Positions 1 to 8,827 of a DNA stretch of 64,000 nt are shown here, one piece after another. Origin of the DNA: JAUILH01 sp965230535. Its GTDB lineage: Bacteria > Bacteroidota > Bacteroidia > Flavobacteriales_D > JAUILH01. The position numbers and the translations under genes are program-made. Position 1 is the stretch's first letter. Every line of letters starts with the position of its first letter. The stretch covers positions 62,001-126,000 of the forward strand of contig OZ246010.1 in assembly GCA_965230535.1 (NCBI GenBank). The letters are read 5' to 3'. The notes under the pieces were generated by a model, which made no database searches, was not told where the DNA came from, and saw only the letters and a program-made list of their open reading frames with translations.

Positions 1-1752
1 GGAGGCGTCATCAACATCATTACTAAAGTGAATACTTTGCAAGGAGTAAATGGTTCCGTCTCCGCTTCAACTGCACATGGAAGAGACTGGTTTCATTCGG
101 CCAACACCCGTATCAGTTATAGAAAAAACAAATTCAATACTTTCTTTATTGCCAACACTTTCTTTGGAACACGAGGAAACAGCAATGAGTATTTCAGATC
201 AATTTTTGATCCCGCAGGCACCATCTATTTCGATAACGAGCTAGACAATATTAGAGATATCAACTACAATTCTAATTTCAGACTGGGCGCCGACTATCAG
301 ATCAATAGTAAGCACAAAGTGAGTTTGCAGTGGAAAACGATCTACGACAACGTTACTACGAAAACGAGCAACGCCAATTATATTTACGACGACTACAACA
401 CGCTTTCTTTGCTGGAAACGAAAACCGACAATAGCTACCTGATGAGAAACAATGTAGCATCTCTTAATTACAAGTTTAAAGACGATTCTACCAAAAACAC
501 TCTGGTTTTCAATACAGATTACTCTGTATATTCCTCAGAGGATTTGGGATCGATTGTGGAGAACATCACAACAAACAGCACGGTTGAAAACGACAAACAA
601 AGTATTGGAGCAAACAAGATTCGCCTCTTCTCTGCCAAGTTGGACCACAAAAAGACATTCAGTGAGGTGTTTACTTTGTCTTCCGGACTGAAGCATTATG
701 AGTCGAGCAACAACAGTAGCGCCCTGTTTCAGCAGCTTCAGGGTGGCGAATGGGAAGAAGATTCTGCCTTGACCAACGGCTATAATTTTAGAGAAGGTGT
801 ATCGGCTTTGTACACTGAGGCCACGATCAACAAAAACAAATTTAGTGGCCGCTTTGGACTTAGAGCCGAACGCACTCAAACACAGGGAACCTCTGCACTG
901 GCGAGTGGTTTTGTGGTAGACACCTCATACTTCAACCTCTTTCCTACCGCATTTTTGGGCTATGAATTAGGGAAGGATCTGGATTTGGGCTTCAACTACA
1001 CTACCCGATTCAGACGACCAGCTTTCCAGGATCTGAATCCTTTTATTGAATATATCGATTCCGTGAGTGCCTTTATTGGGAATCCTTTCTTACAACCGGA
1101 ATATTCTCACAACCTGTCACTGTCACTGACGTACATGGAATATGCATCTATAGAATTTGGCTACACCAGAACCAACAATGAAGTCCTCTTTATTGCAGAG
1201 AAAACACCACAAAACGCCTTCTATGTGCAGGATCAAAACATCAACTTTGGTGAGATTTACAATTTTGACATCACTTTGCCTTATCAAACCAAGAGTTGGA
1301 CAACGTATAACGGTTTTGGCTACTCCATGACGCGATACAATTTTAATGACAATGGTGTTGAAACCGATTTGAAACTGCCTTCTTTCTATTTCTACTTGTA
1401 CAATGAACTAAACCTACCGGCAGACATTTCATTGAGTGGTACTTTCTGGTACTCGGGGCGTGGATTGGAGGGCGTTTTCCTATACGAACCTTTATACGGT
1501 TTAAATGCCACAGTTACCAAGAAACTATTTAAGAAAAAGGTGACCTTAAGCTTCTCAGCCAACGACATCTTGCGTTCTAATATTCAACAAGGTTATACCA
1601 ATCTGGAAGGCTTTGAAATTCAGTACAGATTTATCTACGACACCAATTTTTACAGACTGGGCATTCGTTACAATTTTGGAAAACTTAAAGCGACCGACTA
1701 CTCTGACAAATCCGGAAACGGAGAAGAAATGGGACGAATCAAAAACGACTAA
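1..1752 (+). CDS. TonB-dependent outer-membrane receptor, C-terminal part (5' truncated by window)
   Basis: The frame is open from the first base and begins with GGVINIITK, the hallmark of the end of a TonB plug domain, so the true start lies upstream. The remaining 583 residues are beta-barrel: many alternating aromatic/polar strands and a last strand around FYRLGIRYNFGK, followed by a short polar tail. The protein is expected to sit in the outer membrane and import a siderophore, glycan or peptide using TonB energy, or to be a TonB-like beta-barrel of the Bacteroidota OMP_b-brl_3 type. The ligand cannot be told from this part. No SusD-like partner gene follows; the next gene is convergent. 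Confidence 0.85.
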   Translation, partial: GGVINIITKVNTLQGVNGSVSASTAHGRDWFHSANTRISYRKNKFNTFFIANTFFGTRGNSNEYFRSIFDPAGTIYFDNELDNIRDINYNSNFRLGADYQINSKHKVSLQWKTIYDNVTTKTSNANYIYDDYNTLSLLETKTDNSYLMRNNVASLNYKFKDDSTKNTLVFNTDYSVYSSEDLGSIVENITTNSTVENDKQSIGANKIRLFSAKLDHKKTFSEVFTLSSGLKHYESSNNSSALFQQLQGGEWEEDSALTNGYNFREGVSALYTEATINKNKFSGRFGLRAERTQTQGTSALASGFVVDTSYFNLFPTAFLGYELGKDLDLGFNYTTRFRRPAFQDLNPFIEYIDSVSAFIGNPFLQPEYSHNLSLSLTYMEYASIEFGYTRTNNEVLFIAEKTPQNAFYVQDQNINFGEIYNFDITLPYQTKSWTTYNGFGYSMTRYNFNDNGVETDLKLPSFYFYLYNELNLPADISLSGTFWYSGRGLEGVFLYEPLYGLNATVTKKLFKKKVTLSFSANDILRSNIQQGYTNLEGFEIQYRFIYDTNFYRLGIRYNFGKLKATDYSDKSGNGEEMGRIKND

Positions 1753-1757
1753 TAAAA

Positions 1758-1785
1758 AAAGGCAGAAACTTTCGTTCCTGCCTTT
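1758..1785. terminator. Bidirectional rho-independent terminator
   Basis: An 8-bp stem, AAAGGCAG paired with CTGCCTTT, encloses a 12-base loop. It has an A-run on the left and T-rich sequence on the right. It lies between the convergent receptor and DUF1573 genes and can serve both. Confidence 0.7.
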
Positions 1786-1808
1786 ATAATTACATCTCTT
1801 TACTAATG

Positions 1809-2261
1809 CTATTTTCCGCTGGTAGGCGCAGTAGCACCTTCTTTCTTAATTGGAGCCGTTGTTGGCTTTGGTGCGGCAGCAATATTTCCTTTAATCCTAA
1901 TCACCTTTGTTGGTGAATTAGTTGCATTACTGGTAATTGTCACAGATTTATTGATTGGTCCGATTCTCTTTGAATCATACTTCACCTTAATTGAGGCTGA
2001 TTTGCCTGGAGCAATTGGTTCTCTTGGCCAAGTTGGCACAGTACAACCACATGACCCTCTGGCATTTGAAATTATCAATGGCTCTGATCCATGGTTGGTG
2101 AACACAAAATCACATGAGGCATCTCCATGTTGCTTCATAGAGCCAAAATCGTGTATTTCTTTCTCAAATTCAATAGTTGGTCCTTCTTGAGCTGACACCT
2201 TGTTTACCAAAGCAAAAGCGAAGATCATTCCTAAAAATAGCAATCCTTTTTTCATAATCAT
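1809..2261 (-). CDS. Secreted DUF1573 domain protein
   Basis: This 150-residue protein has an N-terminal signal peptide (KKGLLFLGMIFAFALVNKVSAQ). One DUF1573 domain follows, with the typical HDFG near the start and the RGSCGCTVPTWP motif around residue 70, an immunoglobulin-like fold of the ASPM/SPD-2/Hydin type. The C-terminal tail is rich in Pro, Thr, Ala and Lys and is probably disordered. Such proteins are common in Bacteroidota envelopes; their molecular role is unknown. An in-frame ATG two codons downstream (2255) is an alternative start. The gene is divergent from the homogentisate operon, with 139 bases between them. Confidence 0.85.
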   Translation of the reverse strand: MIMKKGLLFLGMIFAFALVNKVSAQEGPTIEFEKEIHDFGSMKQHGDASCDFVFTNHGSEPLIISNARGSCGCTVPTWPREPIAPGKSASIKVKYDSKRIGPINKSVTITSNATNSPTKVIRIKGNIAAAPKPTTAPIKKEGATAPTSGK

Positions 2262-2317
2262 TTTTTAAAATCTTCTCTAAATGTACACCAATATCTGCAA
2301 TTATAGAAGTTACGATC

Positions 2318-2331
2318 CTGACAAATGTCAG
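2318..2331. promoter_or_regulatory. Perfect inverted repeat, candidate operator
   Basis: CTGACA-AA-TGTCAG is a perfect 6-bp inverted repeat with a two-base centre. It lies 70 bases before the hmgA start, in the divergent space shared with the DUF1573 gene. The position and symmetry suit a dimeric regulator of the aromatic operon; the regulator is unknown. Confidence 0.4.
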
Positions 2332-2400
2332 TTCTTGCACTGACCACCGACATATGATCTGGCATTTTTTAAAACGTCATTTACGATATAAATAAATATT

Positions 2401-3564
2401 ATGCCCAGATATCATTCTTTAGGAAACATACCTCACAAACGACATACGACATTCAGAAAGGAAGACGGTCAGCTATATCAAGAAGAATTGTTCGGGACAG
2501 CTGGTTTTGCTGGCATGTCTTCCCTTCTTTATCACCACTACCCGCCTACATGTGTGAAGGAATTTGGTGATCCGGTCAATGTTCGTCCTAAAGTAGCTGT
2601 GGAAGACAATATGAAGGCGCTCAGCTTTAAGGGCTTCAATATTCAGGCAGAAGATGATTATATCAAAAGTCGAAAAACTCTGTTTGTAAACAACGACATG
2701 CACATTGGTTTAGCAGCTCCACGTTCGTTTTCAAAAGACTATTTCTTTAAGAATGCGGATGCAGATGAAATGATCTTTATTCATGAGGGATCAGGGAAAC
2801 TCAAAACTATGTATGGCAACGTGGACTTCAAGTATGGCGACTACCTTGTCATTCCAAGAGGAACTGTCTACCAGATAGATTTTGATACCACGGATAATCG
2901 TTTATTGATTGTAGAAAGCTTCAGCCCTATCCTCACTCCGGAAAGGTATCGCAACAACTTTGGGCAAATGCTGGAACACTCACCATTTTGTGAACGAGAT
3001 TTCAGATTACCACAAGACCTTCAAACATTCACCGATTTGGGAGAATTCAAGGTTTACATCAAAAAGAAAGGCATTCTTTACTCTTACATTTATGAGAACC
3101 ATCCTTTTGATGTAGTTGGCTGGGACGGTTTCAACTACCCCTATGCCATTTCTATATTCGATTTTGAACCATTAACTGGCAGAGTTCACATGCCACCTCC
3201 CATTCACCAACAATTTGAAGGCAACAACTTTGTGATTTGCTCTTTTGTCCCAAGGCTGTATGATTACCATCCGGAAGCCATTCCTGCCCCATATCACCAT
3301 AGTAATGTGGATTCTGATGAGTTGCTTTACTATGTAGACGGAGACTTCATGAGCAGAAACAATATTGAGAAAGGACAAATCACGCTACATCCGGGCGGCA
3401 TTCCTCACGGGCCACATCCTGGCGCTATTGAAAGAAGTATTGGCAAAAAAGAGACTCAGGAGCTTGCAGTAATGATCGATCCGTTTAACCCGGTTTCCAT
3501 TACAGAAGAAGCCTTAGAAATTGAAGCCACAAACTATTACAAATCGTGGAGCACTAACTCATGA
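2401..3564 (+). CDS. hmgA: Homogentisate 1,2-dioxygenase
   Basis: This 387-residue cupin-type iron enzyme opens the aromatic ring of homogentisate to maleylacetoacetate in tyrosine/phenylalanine breakdown. The N-terminus (MPRYHSLGNIPHKRHTTFR) is typical of the shorter Bacteroidota enzymes. The C-terminal half carries the conserved iron-site regions MPPPIHQQFEG (near residue 262) and HPGGIPHGPHPG (near residue 330), which supply the His and Glu ligands of the family. It is the first gene of a same-strand operon that continues with sulfur, tryptophan and phenylacetate genes. No maleylacetoacetate isomerase or fumarylacetoacetase gene lies beside it. A candidate operator lies upstream. Confidence 0.95.
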   Translation: MPRYHSLGNIPHKRHTTFRKEDGQLYQEELFGTAGFAGMSSLLYHHYPPTCVKEFGDPVNVRPKVAVEDNMKALSFKGFNIQAEDDYIKSRKTLFVNNDMHIGLAAPRSFSKDYFFKNADADEMIFIHEGSGKLKTMYGNVDFKYGDYLVIPRGTVYQIDFDTTDNRLLIVESFSPILTPERYRNNFGQMLEHSPFCERDFRLPQDLQTFTDLGEFKVYIKKKGILYSYIYENHPFDVVGWDGFNYPYAISIFDFEPLTGRVHMPPPIHQQFEGNNFVICSFVPRLYDYHPEAIPAPYHHSNVDSDELLYYVDGDFMSRNNIEKGQITLHPGGIPHGPHPGAIERSIGKKETQELAVMIDPFNPVSITEEALEIEATNYYKSWSTNS

Positions 3565-3614
3565 AGTAAAAGATTCAACAAAGAACTATAACAACCCTAA
3601 AAACAAGCAACTAA

Positions 3615-5015
3615 ATGTTTATTCACCAATTTTATACCAAGTGCTTATCTGAAGCTTCATATTATGTGGAGTCTAACGGAGAAGCAGCCATCATAGACCC
3701 CATTCGGGACACCAATGCTTATCTCGAATTAGCAGAGGAACGTGGCGCTAAAATCAAATACGTCTTCGAAACTCACTTTCATGCGGATTTCGTATCTGGA
3801 CATATAGAACTGGCCAGACAAACCGGAGCTAACATTGTCTATGGTCCCACAGCACAAGCCAATTACGACATTGTTGTGGCTGAAGATGAAGAAATCTATC
3901 AGATTGGAGATATTCAGCTAAAAGTACTCCACACTCCCGGACATACTATGGAATCTTCTTGTTTCCTGTTAATTGACGAACAGGGCAAAGAACAGGCAGT
4001 ATTTACTGGCGACACTTTGTTTATTGGAGATGTTGGCAGACCTGATCTGGCGGTCAAAACAGATTTGAGTCGCGAAGACCTGGCCAGATATTTATACAGA
4101 TCGATCAACGAAAAGCTGTTAGTGCTTGATGACGATATCATTGTCTACCCTGGTCATGGCGCAGGTTCTCAGTGTGGAAAAGCCCTCAGCAACGAAACAG
4201 AATCCACCATTGGAAAACAAAAGGAATTGAATTATGCTTTACAAGCCAGTTCTGAAGAAGACTTTGTTGCTAAAGTGACTGAAGGTCTTACAACACCTCC
4301 TCAGTATTTCCCTAAAAACGCAGCGATTAACAAGACTGGTTACACCACAGGCATAGAGGACATCATGAAGCAATCCTTGAAGCCTTTGTCTGTTGGCGAG
4401 TTTAAAATGATGTGGGACGAGTACAACATACTGGTACTGGACACCAGAACGCCAGAAGACTTCTCTATGGGACACATTCCCGGAGCTCTCAACATTGGAT
4501 TAAACGGTTCTTTTGCGGTTTGGGTAGGCACCTTGATTAAAGAATTGAACACGCCTATTCTATTAGTAACCGAACCAGGAAAAGAAGAAGAATCTGTTCT
4601 AAGATTAGCCAGAGTTGGTTATGAAAACGTGAGCGGTTATCTCAAGGGCGGCATGAATGCATGGAAAGAAGCAGATCAGGTAGAGTCTTTTTTCTCCAAC
4701 GTTTGTCCCGTTGATTTTAGAATGAATCCGGAAGGAAAAACGATTTTAGATGTACGCACACCGCAGGAATACGAGGAAGGCCATTTTGAAGGCGCTTTAA
4801 ACTTCCCACTTGCTTCATTACAAGATCTTTCCTCTAAACTAAGCAGATCCGATCAATACTATGTGTACTGCAAATCGGGCTACAGATCGGTGGTGGCATG
4901 TTCCATTCTGGAAAGCCTGGGATTCGAGCACATTTTCAATGTGAAAAAGGGCTACCAGGGCATTGTAGACCCCAAAAGCACCTGTTGTTGCAGTAAAACA
5001 GATTCAAATAGCTAA
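3615..5015 (+). CDS. Metallo-beta-lactamase fold hydrolase with two rhodanese domains (persulfide dioxygenase-like)
   Basis: This cytoplasmic 466-residue protein has an N-terminal metallo-beta-lactamase domain (about 1-230) with ETHFHADFVSGH, LHTPGHT and FTGDTLFIGDVGRPDL, the metal site of ETHE1/CstB-like persulfide dioxygenases. Two rhodanese modules follow. In the first (about 255-350) the active-site loop reads VTEPGKEEE and has no Cys, so it is probably non-catalytic. The second (about 365-455) keeps YCKSGYRS with the catalytic Cys. The chain ends in a CCC cluster that could bind metal or persulfide. It starts 50 bases after hmgA and ends 10 bases before the tryptophan dioxygenase, so it is in the operon. 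A role in persulfide detoxification is inferred from the family. Confidence 0.9.
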   Translation: MFIHQFYTKCLSEASYYVESNGEAAIIDPIRDTNAYLELAEERGAKIKYVFETHFHADFVSGHIELARQTGANIVYGPTAQANYDIVVAEDEEIYQIGDIQLKVLHTPGHTMESSCFLLIDEQGKEQAVFTGDTLFIGDVGRPDLAVKTDLSREDLARYLYRSINEKLLVLDDDIIVYPGHGAGSQCGKALSNETESTIGKQKELNYALQASSEEDFVAKVTEGLTTPPQYFPKNAAINKTGYTTGIEDIMKQSLKPLSVGEFKMMWDEYNILVLDTRTPEDFSMGHIPGALNIGLNGSFAVWVGTLIKELNTPILLVTEPGKEEESVLRLARVGYENVSGYLKGGMNAWKEADQVESFFSNVCPVDFRMNPEGKTILDVRTPQEYEEGHFEGALNFPLASLQDLSSKLSRSDQYYVYCKSGYRSVVACSILESLGFEHIFNVKKGYQGIVDPKSTCCCSKTDSNS

Positions 5016-5025
5016 GACTAAACTT

Positions 5026-5970
5026 ATGGAAGACGGAATTTATCAGGAACTCAAAGACAAGTATGACGCCATTGGTCAGAACGTGGACACACATTTGCGT
5101 GGACTTTTGCATTCAAAACCAATTACTTACTGGGACTACATTCAAACAGATGCTCTGCTAAACCTGCAGACTCAACGCACCACTTTGCCAGACGAGATGG
5201 TATTTATCATGTACCATCAGATCAATGAGCTCATTTTTAAAATGATTCTTTGGGAAATCAAGCAGGTCGCCTTCAACGAGCAACTAACTACTCAGTTTTT
5301 CGCACAAAGACTGGACAGAATCAGTCGTTATTTCGACATGCTATCCTCTTCATTCGAAATTATGGGAGAAGGCATGGAAGTGGCGCAATACATGAAATTC
5401 CGAGACACCTTAACCCCTGCAAGTGGTTTTCAAAGTGCACAGTATCGCATGGTTGAGTTCGCTTCAACCGAGCTCATCAACTTGATAGATATTCGTTTCA
5501 GAGCCACAATTGACAGGAATACACCATTTTCTCATGCCTACGATCATTTGTATTGGCAGGCGGCTGGAAAAGACCACAAAACCGGAGAGAAATCAACACT
5601 CATTCAATTATTTGAAGAGCGCTACATGGATGATTTCATCACCTTCATGAAGACTTATAACACCCTCAACTTGTGGTCGAAATTCAAATCCCTACCAGAT
5701 GCCGACCAACAAGATGTTGACCTGAGAAACGCCATGCGCCACTACGACCATACAGTAAACGTACTTTGGGTAATGGCCCACTTCAATGCTGCTGCCAAGT
5801 ATCTGGATAGTGGTGAAGAAGAAGCGGAAGCTACTGGTGGTAGCGACTGGAAAAAATACATGCACCCTAAATATCAGAAACGCGTATTCTTCCCGGAACT
5901 CTGGTCAAAGGAAGAACTTGACAACTGGGGAATCACGAATCTCGAAGGACACAAAATCTTAGAACACTAA
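5026..5970 (+). CDS. kynA: Tryptophan 2,3-dioxygenase
   Basis: This 314-residue haem enzyme converts L-tryptophan and O2 to N-formylkynurenine, the first step of the kynurenine route. Family features are YWDYIQTDALLNLQ near residue 35, the helix PDEMVFIMYHQINELIFK near residue 60, and the C-terminal TGGSDWKKYM and FFPELW signatures. The length is close to that of bacterial members. The gene has 10-base gaps to both neighbours, implying cotranscription with homogentisate and phenylacetate oxygenases. No kynurenine formamidase or kynureninase gene is nearby. Confidence 0.93.
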   Translation: MEDGIYQELKDKYDAIGQNVDTHLRGLLHSKPITYWDYIQTDALLNLQTQRTTLPDEMVFIMYHQINELIFKMILWEIKQVAFNEQLTTQFFAQRLDRISRYFDMLSSSFEIMGEGMEVAQYMKFRDTLTPASGFQSAQYRMVEFASTELINLIDIRFRATIDRNTPFSHAYDHLYWQAAGKDHKTGEKSTLIQLFEERYMDDFITFMKTYNTLNLWSKFKSLPDADQQDVDLRNAMRHYDHTVNVLWVMAHFNAAAKYLDSGEEEAEATGGSDWKKYMHPKYQKRVFFPELWSKEELDNWGITNLEGHKILEH

Positions 5971-5980
5971 AAACAAACAT

Positions 5981-6931
5981 ATGGCTACAATTCAAGAAGA
6001 TCAGGACAAGTTAGCTCAGTTTGAAGCCAAAATTGAAGCTGAACTTAAAATCGAACCAAAAGACTGGATGCCGCAACAATATCGGGAGCATCTGATTCGA
6101 CAGATGTCGCAACACGCCCATTCTGAAGTGATAGGCATGCAACCTGAAGGCAATTGGATCTCTCGTGCACCGAGCATTAGAAGCAAGAAAATCTTACTTG
6201 CTAAAATCCAGGATGAAGGCGGACACGGACTTTACCTCTACTCTGCCGCAGAGACACTGGGCGTTTCCAGAGATCAATTCATTAAATGGCTACACGAAGG
6301 CAAAGCCAAATACTCCAGCATCTTTAACTACCCGAGTTTAAACTGGGCAGACATTGGCGCAATTGGTTGGCTGGTTGATGGCGCTGCCATTGTTAACCAG
6401 GTTTCCCTTCAAAGAACGTCTTACGGTCCTTATTCAAGAGCAATGGTAAGAATTTGTAAGGAAGAAAGCTTTCACCAAAGACAAGGCTACGAGATCATGT
6501 GTAAAATGATGAATGGCACCAAAGAACAACAAGCCATGGCACAAGATGCGATTGACAGGTGGTGGTGGCCTTCATTGATGATGTTTGGTCCGAACGACAA
6601 TGACTCTCCAAGATCTGCACTGGCCATGAAATGGAAAATTAAGCGTGAATCTAACGACCGTTTGAGACAGAAATTCATCAACAAAACGATTCCACAAGCA
6701 GAATTTATTGGCTTAAAAGTTCCTGACAACAATCTATCCATCAACGAGAACGGAGATTACAACTTTAGCCCGATTAACTGGGAGGAATTCTACCAGGTGA
6801 TTAAAGGAAACGGACCTTGCAACAAGCAGCGACTCAATCACCACATTCGTGCACACGAGAACGGACACTGGGTTCGAGAAGCTTGTGACGCTTACCAACA
6901 ACAATTAAAATCATTAGAACTAACCGCATAA
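5981..6931 (+). CDS. paaA: 1,2-phenylacetyl-CoA epoxidase catalytic subunit
   Basis: This 316-residue ferritin-like di-iron protein is the oxygenase subunit that epoxidises the ring of phenylacetyl-CoA. The two metal-binding helices are visible: KIQDEGGHGLYLYSAAETLG (near residue 75) and CKEESFHQRQGYE (near residue 160), each giving the Glu-x-x-His pair. The N-terminal MPQQYREHLIRQMSQHAHSE is also typical. It is followed by paaB after 11 bases. It needs PaaC as structural partner and PaaE as reductase; PaaE is not encoded in this window. Confidence 0.95.
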   Translation: MATIQEDQDKLAQFEAKIEAELKIEPKDWMPQQYREHLIRQMSQHAHSEVIGMQPEGNWISRAPSIRSKKILLAKIQDEGGHGLYLYSAAETLGVSRDQFIKWLHEGKAKYSSIFNYPSLNWADIGAIGWLVDGAAIVNQVSLQRTSYGPYSRAMVRICKEESFHQRQGYEIMCKMMNGTKEQQAMAQDAIDRWWWPSLMMFGPNDNDSPRSALAMKWKIKRESNDRLRQKFINKTIPQAEFIGLKVPDNNLSINENGDYNFSPINWEEFYQVIKGNGPCNKQRLNHHIRAHENGHWVREACDAYQQQLKSLELTA

Positions 6932-6942
6932 AACGAAATATC

Positions 6943-7230
6943 ATGACAGATACACAAGGAGAACTTTGGGAAGTATTTATTCAATCAAAACCCGGCCTAC
7001 CCTACAAACATGCCGGTAGCGTTCATGCTTACGATAAAGAAATGGCCATTCAAAACGCCCGTGATTTGTACACGAGACGAAATGAAGGCACGGGACTTTG
7101 GGTCGTTAAAAGTGCAGACATAGTGTCTGTTCAGGCTGGTGACGAAGGCGAATTCTTTGATCCTGCAGACGATAAAATCTATCGTCATCCAACATTTTAC
7201 GACATCCCTAAAGGTGTTACCCACATGTAA
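6943..7230 (+). CDS. paaB: 1,2-phenylacetyl-CoA epoxidase subunit B
   Basis: This 95-residue small subunit of the PaaABCE complex is recognised by WEVFIQSKPGLPYKHAGSVH at the start, the middle segment QNARDLYTRRNEGTGLWVV, and the C-terminal FFDPADDKIYRHPTFYDIP. PaaB bridges PaaAC heterodimers in the enterobacterial complex. The stop is followed 5 bases later by paaC, so translation is probably coupled. Confidence 0.95.
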   Translation: MTDTQGELWEVFIQSKPGLPYKHAGSVHAYDKEMAIQNARDLYTRRNEGTGLWVVKSADIVSVQAGDEGEFFDPADDKIYRHPTFYDIPKGVTHM

Positions 7231-7235
7231 AAGCA

Positions 7236-7994
7236 ATGATTATGGAAGATTTATTATTTAAATACTGTTGCAGACTGGGTGATAACGCACTTGTCCTGAG
7301 CCACAGATTGGGAGAATACTCGTCTCACGGACCGTTTCTTGAAGAAGATTTAGCCATTACCAATGTCGCTTTAGATTTGATTGGTCAGTGCGAGTCCATT
7401 CTAAAATATGCCGGACAGGTTGAAAACAAAGGTCGAACCGAAGACGATTTGGCCTACAGAAGACCGGAAAGAGAATTTTTGAATTGCCAGTTGGTTGAGC
7501 AGGCAAACACAGATTTTGCCTACATCATGTTGCGTCAGTTTTTTATGGACGTATATCACTTGTACTTATACGAAGGCTTGATGGATAGCAGTGATGAGAC
7601 ATTGAGAGCCATTGCCGGCAAGTCGATTAAAGAAGTGAAATACCACGTGAGAAGAAGCCATGACTGGATGATTCGATTAGGAAATGGCACAGAAGAAAGT
7701 CGTACAAGACTACAAAATGCCATTAATGACCTTTGGGTGTATACCGGAGAATTGTTTGAAAGTGATGAAGTTGAAAACGAATTGGTGAGTTTGGGTGTTG
7801 CAGCTGATCCTGAAACCATCAAATCGAACTGGGACAAACTCGTTAGTGAGACAATGAGGGAAGCCAAAATAACCATTCCGGACAATTCTTACATGGCCAC
7901 TGGTGGCCGAAACGGGATCCATACCGAGCATTTGGGTTATTTAATTGCCCAAATGCAGTTTTTACCTACATCTTACCCTGACGCCAAGTGGTAA
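7236..7994 (+). CDS. paaC: 1,2-phenylacetyl-CoA epoxidase structural subunit
   Basis: This 252-residue ferritin-like protein, related to PaaA, is the non-catalytic scaffold of the epoxidase. Characteristic segments are CCRLGDNALVLSHRLGEYSS at the start, EDLAITNVALDLIGQ (near 45), YLYEGLMDS (near 110), EVKYHVRRSHDWMIRLG (near 130) and the C-terminal GGRNGIHTEHLGYLIAQMQF. ATG 7242 is an alternative start. It is the last gene of the operon: a strong terminator follows at 8017, and the expected paaD and paaE are absent. Confidence 0.95.
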   Translation: MIMEDLLFKYCCRLGDNALVLSHRLGEYSSHGPFLEEDLAITNVALDLIGQCESILKYAGQVENKGRTEDDLAYRRPEREFLNCQLVEQANTDFAYIMLRQFFMDVYHLYLYEGLMDSSDETLRAIAGKSIKEVKYHVRRSHDWMIRLGNGTEESRTRLQNAINDLWVYTGELFESDEVENELVSLGVAADPETIKSNWDKLVSETMREAKITIPDNSYMATGGRNGIHTEHLGYLIAQMQFLPTSYPDAKW

Positions 7995-8016
7995 GCGGTA
8001 GCCAATTATGAAAAAG

Positions 8017-8044
8017 AAAAGCTCAATCGGAAGGTTGGGCTTTT
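8017..8044 (+). terminator. Strong terminator after paaC
   Basis: A 12-bp stem runs AAAAGCTCAATC / GGTTGGGCTTTT with a GGAA loop and a T-run to 8046. Its two G-T positions are wobbles only in the plus-strand RNA, so it acts on the paa operon. The same two arms recur inverted at 8924-8956. The T-run touches the stop codon of the next, convergent gene. Confidence 0.85.
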
Positions 8045-8827
8045 TTATTTGAATCTTTTTAGTCTGCGAAGATTTGGCAGTAAATCGTTCTTCGTTATAC
8101 TATACGCTGCATTTGTACAGACAACACCTATAAAGGTTAATACTATCACAGTAATCACTTCTCCATATCCCCCAGTCCAATCTATTATACTCTCTATACT
8201 TCCCCAGAAAAGAATAAACGCAAAAAATCCCGCGAACAAAATTCCAAGAGAGGCATGAAATACTTCTTTTCTCACCTGACCAATATTGATCGTTACCTTT
8301 CTCAAATTATACACTCTATGCGAAAAGCTAATAGAATCAGCGACAAATTCTATCATTTCTTCCTCATCAAAAGATTCTAATTCAGAGTGCCCTTGAGTAT
8401 CTTCTATCAGAGCTTCAAATCGGACATTTTCATTTCTTTTAAATAGATCCCAGTAAAACGTAACTGAATTCTTTTCTTTGTCCAGGGTGGCCTCTATGAT
8501 CTTATCATTGTTTATTAATCTAAATTCAACCCACCTCAAATTATCAGGTAACTCGGCGTTGACATTTTTGACGATATCCCTTTCGATCATATCCTTATTA
8601 CTAGCGTTCCTTATCTCCACCTGAAAGAAAATTAAGTTTTTCTCAATTTCATTATTGTTATAAAAGACCTTGATATTATATTCACCAAGACTTGACAGAT
8701 TCCTTGTCAACAAAGGAATGGCCTTCGTTATTTTACAATCTATTCGAACTCCATTCTTATCACGTAAAGACAGTGAAATTCCAAAAAGCTTTAAAAGCCA
8801 CTCTATTGCTCCAACAATTACATCCAT
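8045..8827 (-). CDS. Hypothetical membrane protein, accessory
   Basis: I do not recognise this 260-residue protein. The first 20 residues (MDVIVGAIEWLLKLFGISLS) form a hydrophobic or amphipathic segment. A soluble, charged, beta-rich region follows (about 25-185), then two membrane helices at about 192-213 and 222-243, and a basic tail (LRRLKRFK). The DNA looks more AT-rich than the flanking operons. It stands alone on the minus strand between the paa operon and the universal-stress operon, bracketed by inverted copies of one terminator sequence. That context suggests acquired DNA. A two-helix C-terminal membrane module is seen in some defence effectors, but nothing here proves such a role. 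Confidence 0.7.
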   Translation of the reverse strand: MDVIVGAIEWLLKLFGISLSLRDKNGVRIDCKITKAIPLLTRNLSSLGEYNIKVFYNNNEIEKNLIFFQVEIRNASNKDMIERDIVKNVNAELPDNLRWVEFRLINNDKIIEATLDKEKNSVTFYWDLFKRNENVRFEALIEDTQGHSELESFDEEEMIEFVADSISFSHRVYNLRKVTINIGQVRKEVFHASLGILFAGFFAFILFWGSIESIIDWTGGYGEVITVIVLTFIGVVCTNAAYSITKNDLLPNLRRLKRFK

